Assembly (NCBI GenBank): GCA_025459425.1
Contig: JALOQF010000011.1
Location: 1-43,520, forward strand
Origin: Myxococcaceae bacterium
Lineage (GTDB): Bacteria > Myxococcota > Myxococcia > Myxococcales > Myxococcaceae
Direction of reading: 5' to 3'
Length of the DNA stretch: 43,520 bases
How positions within the stretch are numbered: position 1 is the stretch's first letter; the number at the start of each line of letters is the position of its first letter. This document shows positions 9,158 to 15,701 of the stretch, piece by piece. A program made the position numbers and the translations under genes. Under the pieces are notes generated by a model that was not told the origin of the DNA, ran no database searches, and was given only the letters and a program-made list of their open reading frames with translations.

Positions 9158-10382
9158 GGCCTCGAGTGCGCTCGAGCTCGCCTTCCGGCGGTCCTCGGCG
9201 CGGCTGGTCGCGCAGCTCTACGCGAGGCTTGGTGGCACGCGGCTCGATCTCGCCGAAGACGCCACCCAGTTCAGCCTGCTCCAGGCGACGCGGCAGTGGC
9301 CCGTGCGCGGGGTGCCGGACGCGCCCGACGCGTGGCTCGCCCGGGTGGCGCACAACCGGCTGACGGATCTCGTGCGGGGCGCGAAGCCGACGAACGAGGG
9401 GGCCGACGACGAGCTGGCGCTGCCGCCGGTGGACCCGCCGGAGCGGCTGTCGCAGGAGTTCGGTGACGACGAGCTGCGGCTCCTCTTCGCGACGTGCCAC
9501 CCGGCGCTGTCGGTCGAGGTGCAGGTGACGCTGTGCCTCAAGCTGGCGTGCGGGTTGAGCGTGCGCGAGATCGCCCGCGCGCTGCTGTCCGAGGAGACCG
9601 CCATCGCCCAGCGGCTGGTGCGGGCACGCAAGACGCTGCAGGCGCTCGGCGGCGCGCTCGAGGTGCCAGGCGGAGCAGCGCTCGGGCCGCGGCTCCTCGC
9701 CGTGCACCAGGCCCTCTACGTCCTCTTCAACGAGGGCTACGAGCGCACCGATGGGGAGTCGCTCGTCGACGTGTCGCTCTGCGCCGAGGCGTTGCGTCTC
9801 GTCGAAGGCGTGGTGTCGCAGCGGGTCACCTCGACACCCGAGGGCCACGCGCTGGCGGCCCTCTTCTGCTTCAAGGCCGCGACGCTGGACTCGCGGGTCG
9901 ACGGCTCGGGCTCGTTCGTTCCAGCGGCGCGCCGCGGGCCCGCCCGGCCCGAGCTGATCGCCCGCGGCGTGCTGCACCTCAAGCACGCCATGGGCACCGC
10001 GTTGTCGCGCTGGCACCTCGAGGCCGAGCTGGCGTTGATTCACGCGCAGGGGCCGTCGAACGCCTGGCCCTGGCCGCGAATTCTGTCGCTCTACGACGAT
10101 CTCGTCCGACTCGACCCGTCGCCGCTGGTGGCGCTGAACCGCCTCGTCGCGGTGGCCGAGGTGGAGGGGCCCCACGAGGCGCTCGCCGCGCTCGAGCGGC
10201 TGCCCGGGCTCGAAGGGCTCGAAGCCTACCCGTGGCGCCACGCCATCGAAGGGTCGCTCCACCGGCGTCTGGGCGCGCTCCCTGCGGCGCGGCGGGCCTT
10301 TCTGCGCGCGGCCGACTTCGCCATCTCGGAGCCGCAGCGTCGGTTCCTGCTCGGCGAGGCCCGCGCGTGCGCTGATGCGTGA
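9147..10382 (+). CDS. ECF42-type RNA polymerase sigma factor with C-terminal TPR-like extension
   Basis: The product is 411 residues, about twice the length of a simple ECF sigma factor. The start ATG 9147 lies inside the end of the YCII gene. Region 2 is at the N-terminus (RLVAQLYARLGG, then DAPDAWLARVAHNRLTDL), region 4 is visible as LSVREIARALLSEETAIAQRL, and a roughly 230-residue helical extension follows (LLAVHQALYVLFNEGYERT through SLYDDLVRLDPSPLVALNR to a final LLGEARA). This extension is typical of ECF42, where it is needed for activity. No anti-sigma gene is adjacent, as is usual for this group. The sequence downstream of its stop carries a second copy of the putative target promoter. 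Confidence 0.92.
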   Translation: MKPEASSALELAFRRSSARLVAQLYARLGGTRLDLAEDATQFSLLQATRQWPVRGVPDAPDAWLARVAHNRLTDLVRGAKPTNEGADDELALPPVDPPERLSQEFGDDELRLLFATCHPALSVEVQVTLCLKLACGLSVREIARALLSEETAIAQRLVRARKTLQALGGALEVPGGAALGPRLLAVHQALYVLFNEGYERTDGESLVDVSLCAEALRLVEGVVSQRVTSTPEGHALAALFCFKAATLDSRVDGSGSFVPAARRGPARPELIARGVLHLKHAMGTALSRWHLEAELALIHAQGPSNAWPWPRILSLYDDLVRLDPSPLVALNRLVAVAEVEGPHEALAALERLPGLEGLEAYPWRHAIEGSLHRRLGALPAARRAFLRAADFAISEPQRRFLLGEARACADA

Positions 10383-10383
10383 A

Positions 10384-10410
10384 TGTCGAGCGTCGCGCTG
10401 CTCGCCCGTC
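10384..10410 (+). promoter_or_regulatory. Second candidate ECF42 promoter, upstream of oxidoreductase gene
   Basis: TGTCGA at 10384-10389 and CGTC at 10407-10410 are again separated by exactly 17 bases, in the context aTGTCGA...CGTCtt, matching the element at 8752-8778. It begins two bases past the sigma gene stop and lies 61 bases before the oxidoreductase ATG. The spacers of the two copies differ, so the shared bases look selected rather than duplicated. Confidence 0.5.
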
Positions 10411-10471
10411 TTTCTCGTCGGTCGCTCGGTGGAGCACTCCCGCTCCCCGCGACGACGAGGAGACGCACGAC

Positions 10472-11506
10472 ATGAAGACGCCGAAGACGATGAAGCAGGT
10501 GCAGGCGCGGAAGTTCGGTGGGCCCGAGGTGCTCGAGGTGGTGACGACGAACACGCCGGCGCCCGGCCCCGGTGAGGTGTTGATTCGGGTCGAGGCGGCG
10601 GCGGTGAACTTCTCCGACGTCATGCGGCGGAGGGCCAGCCCGTACCCGTTCCCCACGACGCTGCCGTACGTGCCGGGCAGTGAGGTCGCGGGCACGGTCG
10701 AGGCCGTGGGGAAGGGCGTGACGGCGCCGGCGGTCGGGGCTCGCGTCTTCGCCGTCGTTGGTGCGGACGGCTCCGGAGGCTACGCCGAGTTCGCGCTCGC
10801 GCAGGCGGCGCAGGCGATCCCCATTCCCGACGGGCTGTCGGCCGACGTGGCGTGTGGGCTGCTCGTGGCGGGCTCGACGGCGGTGCTGCTCCTGACGGAG
10901 GCGGCGAAGCTGCAGCGCGGAGAGTCCATCTTCGTCCCCGCGGCGGCGGGCGGCGTGGGCAGCCTCCTGGTGCAGCTCGCCAGACACCTGGGCGCCGGCC
11001 GCGTCATCGCGGCGGCCAGCAGCGCGCCCAAACGTGACGCCGTGAAGGCGCTGGGCGCCGATGTCGTGCTCGACGCGACGAACGTCACCGCCGCCGCCGT
11101 GCGCGAGGCGACGGGTGGGCAGGGCGTCGACGTGTGGCTCGAGATGGAGGGCGGTGCTTCACTCGAGCAGGGCGTGCAGGCGCTGGCGCCCTTCGGCCGG
11201 GCCGTCGTCTACGGCAGCGCGTCGACGGCCCCGCGCACGCTGAGCCAGGCCGCGCAGGACTTCCTCTGGGCCTCGCCTTCGCTCGGGCAGAGCGTCATCG
11301 CGTTCAACCTGGGCCTCTTCTTCGGCCTCAAGCCCCAGGCCGCCGGCGCGGCGGTCGGGCGGCTCCTCGAGGCGATCGGCAGCGGCGCCGTCACCCTGCG
11401 CGTGGGCGAGGTGTTTCCGCTCGCCCGGGCGGCCGACGCCCACCGCGCGCTCGAGGGACGTCGCACGATGGGCAAGCTCGTGCTGCGGCCGGGCGGTGCG
11501 TCGTGA
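10472..11506 (+). CDS. Zinc-free MDR-family quinone oxidoreductase
   Basis: The product is 344 residues of the medium-chain dehydrogenase/reductase superfamily. ATG 10472 is preceded by AGGAG at 10458-10462; a later in-frame ATG at 10490 is possible. The N-terminal catalytic domain has the quinone-reductase pattern (KFGGPEVLEVV, VEAAAVNFSDVMRR, YVPGSEVAGTVEAVG). The Rossmann domain has VPAAAGGVGSLLVQLARHLGAG for NADPH. I see no Cys/His zinc ligands. These enzymes reduce quinones or enones and often serve in electrophile or oxidative stress. The candidate ECF42 promoter just upstream suggests control by the neighbouring sigma factor. The next gene starts four bases before this one ends. Confidence 0.9.
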   Translation: MKTPKTMKQVQARKFGGPEVLEVVTTNTPAPGPGEVLIRVEAAAVNFSDVMRRRASPYPFPTTLPYVPGSEVAGTVEAVGKGVTAPAVGARVFAVVGADGSGGYAEFALAQAAQAIPIPDGLSADVACGLLVAGSTAVLLLTEAAKLQRGESIFVPAAAGGVGSLLVQLARHLGAGRVIAAASSAPKRDAVKALGADVVLDATNVTAAAVREATGGQGVDVWLEMEGGASLEQGVQALAPFGRAVVYGSASTAPRTLSQAAQDFLWASPSLGQSVIAFNLGLFFGLKPQAAGAAVGRLLEAIGSGAVTLRVGEVFPLARAADAHRALEGRRTMGKLVLRPGGAS

Positions 11507-11892
11507 AGGTGCTCCGTCAGAACGACCTCTACCGCTTCGAGCTCGACGGCGCGGTGCTCGCCTTCCGGTGGACGGAGCGCACGGCCCAGATGTCGGAGCA
11601 GGACTTCAAGGACGCGCTCGTTTCGTACGCGGGGTGCGCGCTCGAGCACCGGCCGCGCGGGCTGCTCATCGACACCCGGGCGTTCCAGTACCCGCGCGAG
11701 ACGCCGGGCGCGTGGCGCGACGAGCACATCGTGCCGCTGTACCGCGAGGCGGGCGCTCATCGCATGGCGTACGTCCTGCCCGTGCCGGCCGGGAACGCCG
11801 TGCCACCACCGCGCGCCCAGCACCGCTTCGACGAGGCCTTCTTCGCTGACGAACCTTCCGCGGTGGCGTGGCTCTGCGCGTCCGGGGCCTGA
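11503..11892 (+). CDS. SpoIIAA/STAS-like protein of unknown function
   Basis: The product is 129 residues with GTG start overlapping the preceding stop (GTGA), so it is translationally coupled to the oxidoreductase. The layout is a short beta hairpin at the N-terminus (VLRQNDLYRFELDGAVLAF), an acidic helix MSEQDFKDAL, and the strand GLLIDTRAFQYP followed by WRDEHIVPLYREAG and a hydrophobic strand. This alternating beta-alpha order with a central Asp resembles the small STAS/SpoIIAA-like proteins that are widespread in Bacteroidetes and myxobacteria. A signalling or lipid-binding role is possible, but none is shown. A 9-bp hairpin lies just past its stop. Confidence 0.7.
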   Translation: MKVLRQNDLYRFELDGAVLAFRWTERTAQMSEQDFKDALVSYAGCALEHRPRGLLIDTRAFQYPRETPGAWRDEHIVPLYREAGAHRMAYVLPVPAGNAVPPPRAQHRFDEAFFADEPSAVAWLCASGA

Positions 11893-11897
11893 GGCGC

Positions 11898-11929
11898 GCC
11901 GGCCCACCAAATGCTCCCGATGGGCCGGC
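11898..11929 (+). terminator. Hairpin after the oxidoreductase/STAS unit
   Basis: GCCGGCCCA (11898-11906) and TGGGCCGGC (11921-11929) form a perfect 9-bp stem with a 14-base loop, six bases after the stop at 11892. No T-tract follows. It also overlaps an in-frame upstream ATG (11911) of the peptidase gene, supporting the later peptidase start at 11953. Confidence 0.45.
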
Positions 11930-11952
11930 CGCGTGGGCTACACGCGCACGCC

Positions 11953-14106
11953 ATGCGTCGACTCACGTTCGGTCTCGTGGTGCTCGCCCGGCTGGCCCTG
12001 GCGGGCGAGGGAAAGTGGACTCCGCAGCAGGTGCTCGAGCTCGGGCCCCAGTGGGTGAAGCAGCAGGGCTTCACCTTGCCGCTCGACACCCTGTGGGACG
12101 CGAAGAAGGGCACCGGGCTGCTCGCCAACGCCGTGCAGCTGCCGGGCTGCTCCGGGAGCTTCATCTCGGCCGAAGGGCTGCTCATCACCAACCACCACTG
12201 CGTCGTCGGCATCCTCCAGGAGCACTCGACGCCGCAGCAGAACCTCGTCAAGGACGGCTTTCTCGCGAAGACGCGCGACGAGGAGAAACCCGCGAAGGCG
12301 TTTCGCATTCAGGTGCCGCGCCGGTTCCTCGACGTCACCAGCGAGGTGCTGGCCGCGGTGCCGCCGGGGGCCGACGATTCGACCCGCTTCAAGGCCGTCG
12401 AGGCGAAGCAGAAGGCGCTCGTCGCCGAGTGCGAGTCGAAGCCCGCCACGCGCTGCACCTTCGCGGCCTTCGACGGCGGCCTCTTCTTCACTCTCACCGA
12501 GTTCGCCGAGCTGTCCGACGTGCGGCTCGTCTACGCGCCGCCCGAGCTGGTGGGGAACTACGGCGGCGAGACCGACAACTGGAGCTGGCCGCGGCACACC
12601 GGAGACTTCTCGCTCCTGCGTGCGTACGAGGGCGGCAAGCCGTTCGTCCCGCCCGTCTTCTTTCCGGTGTCGACGAAGGGCGTGAAGCCGGGTGACGCCG
12701 TGGCGGTGCTCGGCTACCCCGGCACGAGCTACCGCGCGTGGCTGGCCGACGAGATGGCCGAGCGCCGTGAGCTCTTCTTTCCCCGCGCCAGGGCGCTCAC
12801 CGGCGAGTGGATTCGGCTCATGCAGGAGGAGGGCGCGCGGGCCCCGGAGTCGGCCATCGCGACGGCCGACGACCTCCGCTCGCTGCTCAACCGCCGGAAG
12901 AACGCCGAAGGGCAGCTCGCGGGCATGGCACGGGGGCGGTTGCTGGAGAAGCAGCGCGCGGCGGAAGAGACCGTGCGGGCGTGGGCGCTCAAGCGCACCG
13001 ATCAGCAGGCCGCCCTCGAGGCGTACGACGCGCTCACGGCGCTCATGGCCGAGAAGCGCGCCACCTGGGAGCGTGACTTCCTCCTCGACGCCATCGGCTA
13101 CGGCCCGCGCTCGCTCGCCTGGCCGGTGACGCTGGTGCGGCGCTCGACGGAAGCCGCGAAGCCCGACGCCGAGCGTGAGCCGGGGTACCAGCAGCGCGAT
13201 CTCGCGCGCCTCAAGGAGCGGCTCGAGCGCGATCAGAAGCGGCACTCGCCGCCGGTCGAGATTCGCCTGTTCGAGAGCTGGGTGGTGCGCGCGCTCGAGC
13301 TGCCGGAAGGGCAGCGGCTCGCCTCCATCGAGGCCACCTTCGGCCGGTTTCGGAAGGGCGACGCCGGCGTGGGAGTCGATCGCGACGGCCTGCGCGCGCA
13401 GTTGGTGAAGCTCACCGCGGGCACGAAGGTGTTCGACGTCTCGCAGCGCCTCGCGATGTTCGACGAGACACCGGAGCAGCTGAAGGCCCGCAAAGACCCG
13501 CTGCTCGAGCTCGGAATCGCGCTCGACGTCGAGCGCCGCGAGCTGAAGGAACGCCGCGATCGCTGGGCTGGTGCGACGCTCCGGCTCCGCCCTGCGTGGC
13601 GGCGCGCCGTCATCGCCTGGGCGGGCAAGCCCATCGCTCCTGACGCGAACAGCACCCTGCGCGTCACCTTTGGCCGCGTCGCTGGCTACACGCCGCGCGA
13701 AGCGCTCACGGCGGCTCCGCAGACGACGCTCTCGGGCATGATCGAGAAGCACACCGGCGAAGGTGACTTCGACGTGCCGCTCGAGGTGCGCGAGGCCCAC
13801 GCGGCCAAGCGGCTCGGCCGATGGACCGACAAGGGCCTCAAGGACGTGCCGATCGACTTCTTGTCGGACTGCGACACGACGGGCGGCAATTCGGGCAGCC
13901 CGACCATCGATGGCAGCGGCCGGCTGGTGGGCGTGAACTTCGACCGGGTCTGGGAAAACGTCGCCAATGACTTCGGCTACAACCCGGCCATCGCGCGGAA
14001 CGTGAACGCTGACGTGCGGTACCTGCTGTGGCTGCTGGAAGAGGTCGCGGGCGCGCCACACCTGCTCACGGAGCTGGGCGTCGCGAAGCCACAGGGCTCA
14101 CGCTGA
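11953..14106 (+). CDS. S46-family dipeptidyl-peptidase, DPP11-like specificity residue
   Basis: The product is 717 residues, the usual S46 length. ATG 11953 begins a signal peptide (MRRLTFGLVVLARLALAGEG), so the enzyme is exported. S46 enzymes are chymotrypsin-fold exopeptidases that remove N-terminal dipeptides. Visible landmarks are TNHHC with His82, the GGETDNWSWPRHTGDF block holding the catalytic Asp, and GGNSGSP with nucleophile Ser647. A large helical insertion lies between the last two. Eighteen residues after Ser647 is Arg665, the position equivalent to Arg673 of Porphyromonas DPP11 (Gly in DPP7), so Asp/Glu preference at P1 is predicted. The gene is monocistronic and converges with a small coiled-coil gene. 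It is likely to serve nutrition from extracellular peptides. Confidence 0.93.
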   Translation: MRRLTFGLVVLARLALAGEGKWTPQQVLELGPQWVKQQGFTLPLDTLWDAKKGTGLLANAVQLPGCSGSFISAEGLLITNHHCVVGILQEHSTPQQNLVKDGFLAKTRDEEKPAKAFRIQVPRRFLDVTSEVLAAVPPGADDSTRFKAVEAKQKALVAECESKPATRCTFAAFDGGLFFTLTEFAELSDVRLVYAPPELVGNYGGETDNWSWPRHTGDFSLLRAYEGGKPFVPPVFFPVSTKGVKPGDAVAVLGYPGTSYRAWLADEMAERRELFFPRARALTGEWIRLMQEEGARAPESAIATADDLRSLLNRRKNAEGQLAGMARGRLLEKQRAAEETVRAWALKRTDQQAALEAYDALTALMAEKRATWERDFLLDAIGYGPRSLAWPVTLVRRSTEAAKPDAEREPGYQQRDLARLKERLERDQKRHSPPVEIRLFESWVVRALELPEGQRLASIEATFGRFRKGDAGVGVDRDGLRAQLVKLTAGTKVFDVSQRLAMFDETPEQLKARKDPLLELGIALDVERRELKERRDRWAGATLRLRPAWRRAVIAWAGKPIAPDANSTLRVTFGRVAGYTPREALTAAPQTTLSGMIEKHTGEGDFDVPLEVREAHAAKRLGRWTDKGLKDVPIDFLSDCDTTGGNSGSPTIDGSGRLVGVNFDRVWENVANDFGYNPAIARNVNADVRYLLWLLEEVAGAPHLLTELGVAKPQGSR

Positions 14107-14193
14107 GAGCTTCTTCTCGAGCTCAGCGAGCCGGCGGGCGTGTTCTTCGAGGCGCTGTTCGACAAGCCCCCGGTTCTCGACCGCCGTCTTCAC
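14098..14193 (-). pseudogene. Out-of-frame C-terminal tail of the small coiled-coil gene
   Basis: This 31-codon frame begins with GTG overlapping (GTGA) the stop of the preceding frame and encodes VKTAVENRGLVEQRLEEH followed by a Leu-heptad helix ending LEKKLSA. It continues the coiled-coil character of the upstream frame without a gap. The pattern is best explained by a single -1 frameshift that split one gene, although a separately translated mini-protein cannot be excluded. Its end overlaps the last bases of the S46 peptidase gene on the other strand. Confidence 0.45.
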
Positions 14194-14396
14194 GCCAGCA
14201 TCACCAGCTGTTCAGCGAGGTCGCGCAGGGTCGTCTCGATCACCTCGAAGCGCTGGTTCATGACGAGGAATTGCTGGGTGACCTCTGCATGGCGTACCTC
14301 CGCTCGAGCTTCGCTGCGCTCCAGGCGCTCATTGGTCACGCGAATGCCGTCCCGGATTTCTTGAAGGACGCGGATGGTGAGGTCTGACGTCTCCAT
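14190..14396 (-). CDS. Small coiled-coil protein, probably truncated by a frameshift
   Basis: The product is 68 residues starting METSDLTIRVLQEI. Nearly all of it is a charged helix with heptad hydrophobics (RVTNERLERSEAR, VMNQRFEVIETTLRDL), typical of the short coiled-coil proteins common in myxobacteria. The stop at 14190-14192 is followed directly, one frame over, by a further coiled-coil segment (14098-14193). No function is known. The gene is convergent with the S46 peptidase, and an intact ancestor would overlap that gene by nine bases. Confidence 0.6.
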   Translation of the reverse strand: METSDLTIRVLQEIRDGIRVTNERLERSEARAEVRHAEVTQQFLVMNQRFEVIETTLRDLAEQLVMLA

Positions 14397-14458
14397 GGCG
14401 TCAGACTACTCCGAATCAGCGGCCGGGCGAGCCGGGCAGACGAGCCCCGCAACGCAGG

Positions 14459-14482
14459 ACCGGGTGGAACGCGCCACCCGGT
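14459..14482 (+). promoter_or_regulatory. Leader hairpin touching the ribosome-binding site of the trans-sulfuration gene
   Basis: ACCGGGTGG (14459-14467) and CCACCCGGT (14474-14482) form a perfect 9-bp stem with a 6-base loop, ending six bases before the ATG at 14489. The 3' arm overlaps the purine-rich GGTGAGG (14480-14486) that should serve as the ribosome-binding site. Folding would partly hide it, so translational control is possible. It is far too short for a known SAM riboswitch. Confidence 0.45.
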
Positions 14483-14488
14483 GAGGCT

Positions 14489-15649
14489 ATGGCGCCGCCC
14501 ATGCGCTTCGACACCCTCGCCATCCACGCCGGCCAGGAGCCGGACCCGACGACCGGCGCCATCATGACGCCCGTCTATTTCACCTCGACCTACGTGCAGG
14601 CTGGCCCCGGAGAGCACAAGGGCTACGAGTATTCCCGTACGAAGAACCCGACCCGCACCGCGCTCGAGGCCTGCCTCGCCGCGCTCGAAGGCGCCCGCTT
14701 CGGCTTCGCCTTCGCCTCGGGCCTCGCCGGCACCGACTGCCTCATGCACCTGCTCGACACCGGCGACCACGTCGTGGTGAGCGACGACGTCTACGGAGGC
14801 ACGTTCCGGCAGTTCGACAAGGTCTTCAAGCGCATGGGCCTGTCGTTCTCGTTCGTCGACATGACGAACCCCGAGAACATCGAGAAGGCCATCACCCCGA
14901 AGACGAAGATGCTGTGGGTCGAGACGCCGACCAACCCGATGCTCAAGCTCATCGACCTCGCGCGCGCCGCCGAGATCGCGAAGAAGCACAAGCTCATCTC
15001 GGTCTGTGACAACACGTTCATGACGCCGTACTTCCAGCGACCGCTGGAGTTCGGCTTCGACGTCGTCACGCACTCGACCACCAAGTACCTCAACGGCCAC
15101 AGCGACGTGGTCGGCGGCTTCACCTGCACCAACGACCAGGCGCTGGCCGACCGCATCGGCTTCCACCAGAACGCCGTCGGTGGCACGCCCGGCCCGATGG
15201 ACTCGTTCCTGGTGCTGCGCGGCGTGAAGACGCTGCACCTGCGCATGGAGCGCCATCAGCAGAACGCCTTCAAGGTGGCCGAGTGGCTCGCCAGGCACCC
15301 GCTGGTGAACAAGGTGACGTACCCGGGCCTCGAGTCGCACCCGCAGCACGGGCTCGCGAAGAAGCAGATGAAGGGCTTCGGCGGCATGATGACCTTCGAC
15401 ATGAAGGGCGGGCTCGAGAACGCGCGCGCCTTCCTCAAGACGGTCAAGGTGTTCGCCTGCGCCGAGTCGCTCGGCGGCGTCGAGTCGCTCATCGAGCACC
15501 CGGCGATCATGACGCACGCGTCCGTGCCGAAGGAGAACCGCGAGAAGCTCGGCATCACCGACGGCCTCATTCGCCTCTCGGTGGGCATCGAGGACGCGGC
15601 CGATCTCATCGACGACCTGGCGGCGGGGTTCGCGGCCTGCGGGAAGTGA
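14489..15649 (+). CDS. PLP-dependent trans-sulfuration enzyme (cystathionine gamma-synthase/lyase)
   Basis: The product is 386 residues of the Cys/Met-metabolism PLP family. It begins MRFDTLAIHAGQEPDP after a four-residue lead; the ATG at 14501 is an alternative. Visible motifs are the substrate/PLP-binding YEYSRTKNPTR, the FASGLAGTDCL block, DNTFMTPYFQRPLEFG, and HSTTKYLNGHSD with PLP lysine Lys199. The C-terminal SLGGVESLIEHPAIMTHAS and GLIRLSVGIED are typical. Sequence alone does not separate gamma-synthase (methionine synthesis) from gamma-lyase (cysteine from cystathionine). A cysteine synthase homologue 20 kb away on the other strand may belong to the same pathway. The gene is monocistronic and its ribosome-binding site is part of a hairpin. 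Confidence 0.92.
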   Translation: MAPPMRFDTLAIHAGQEPDPTTGAIMTPVYFTSTYVQAGPGEHKGYEYSRTKNPTRTALEACLAALEGARFGFAFASGLAGTDCLMHLLDTGDHVVVSDDVYGGTFRQFDKVFKRMGLSFSFVDMTNPENIEKAITPKTKMLWVETPTNPMLKLIDLARAAEIAKKHKLISVCDNTFMTPYFQRPLEFGFDVVTHSTTKYLNGHSDVVGGFTCTNDQALADRIGFHQNAVGGTPGPMDSFLVLRGVKTLHLRMERHQQNAFKVAEWLARHPLVNKVTYPGLESHPQHGLAKKQMKGFGGMMTFDMKGGLENARAFLKTVKVFACAESLGGVESLIEHPAIMTHASVPKENREKLGITDGLIRLSVGIEDAADLIDDLAAGFAACGK

Positions 15650-15701
15650 CCCCGCGTCACGGGCGGTGTGGGGCCCGGCCGGCTGAGGTAGAAGGCGCTG
15701 C

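Noticed and set aside
11938-14061. 707-codon minus-strand frame opposite the S46 peptidase
   Set aside because: The plus strand encodes an unmistakable S46 enzyme. The opposite frame has no recognisable domains and Arg/Leu/His bias typical of shadows.
15650-15701. GTGAC-CCCGC-GTCAC hairpin after the trans-sulfuration gene as a terminator
   Set aside because: The stem is only 5 bp without a T-tract, so it is expected often by chance at this GC content.
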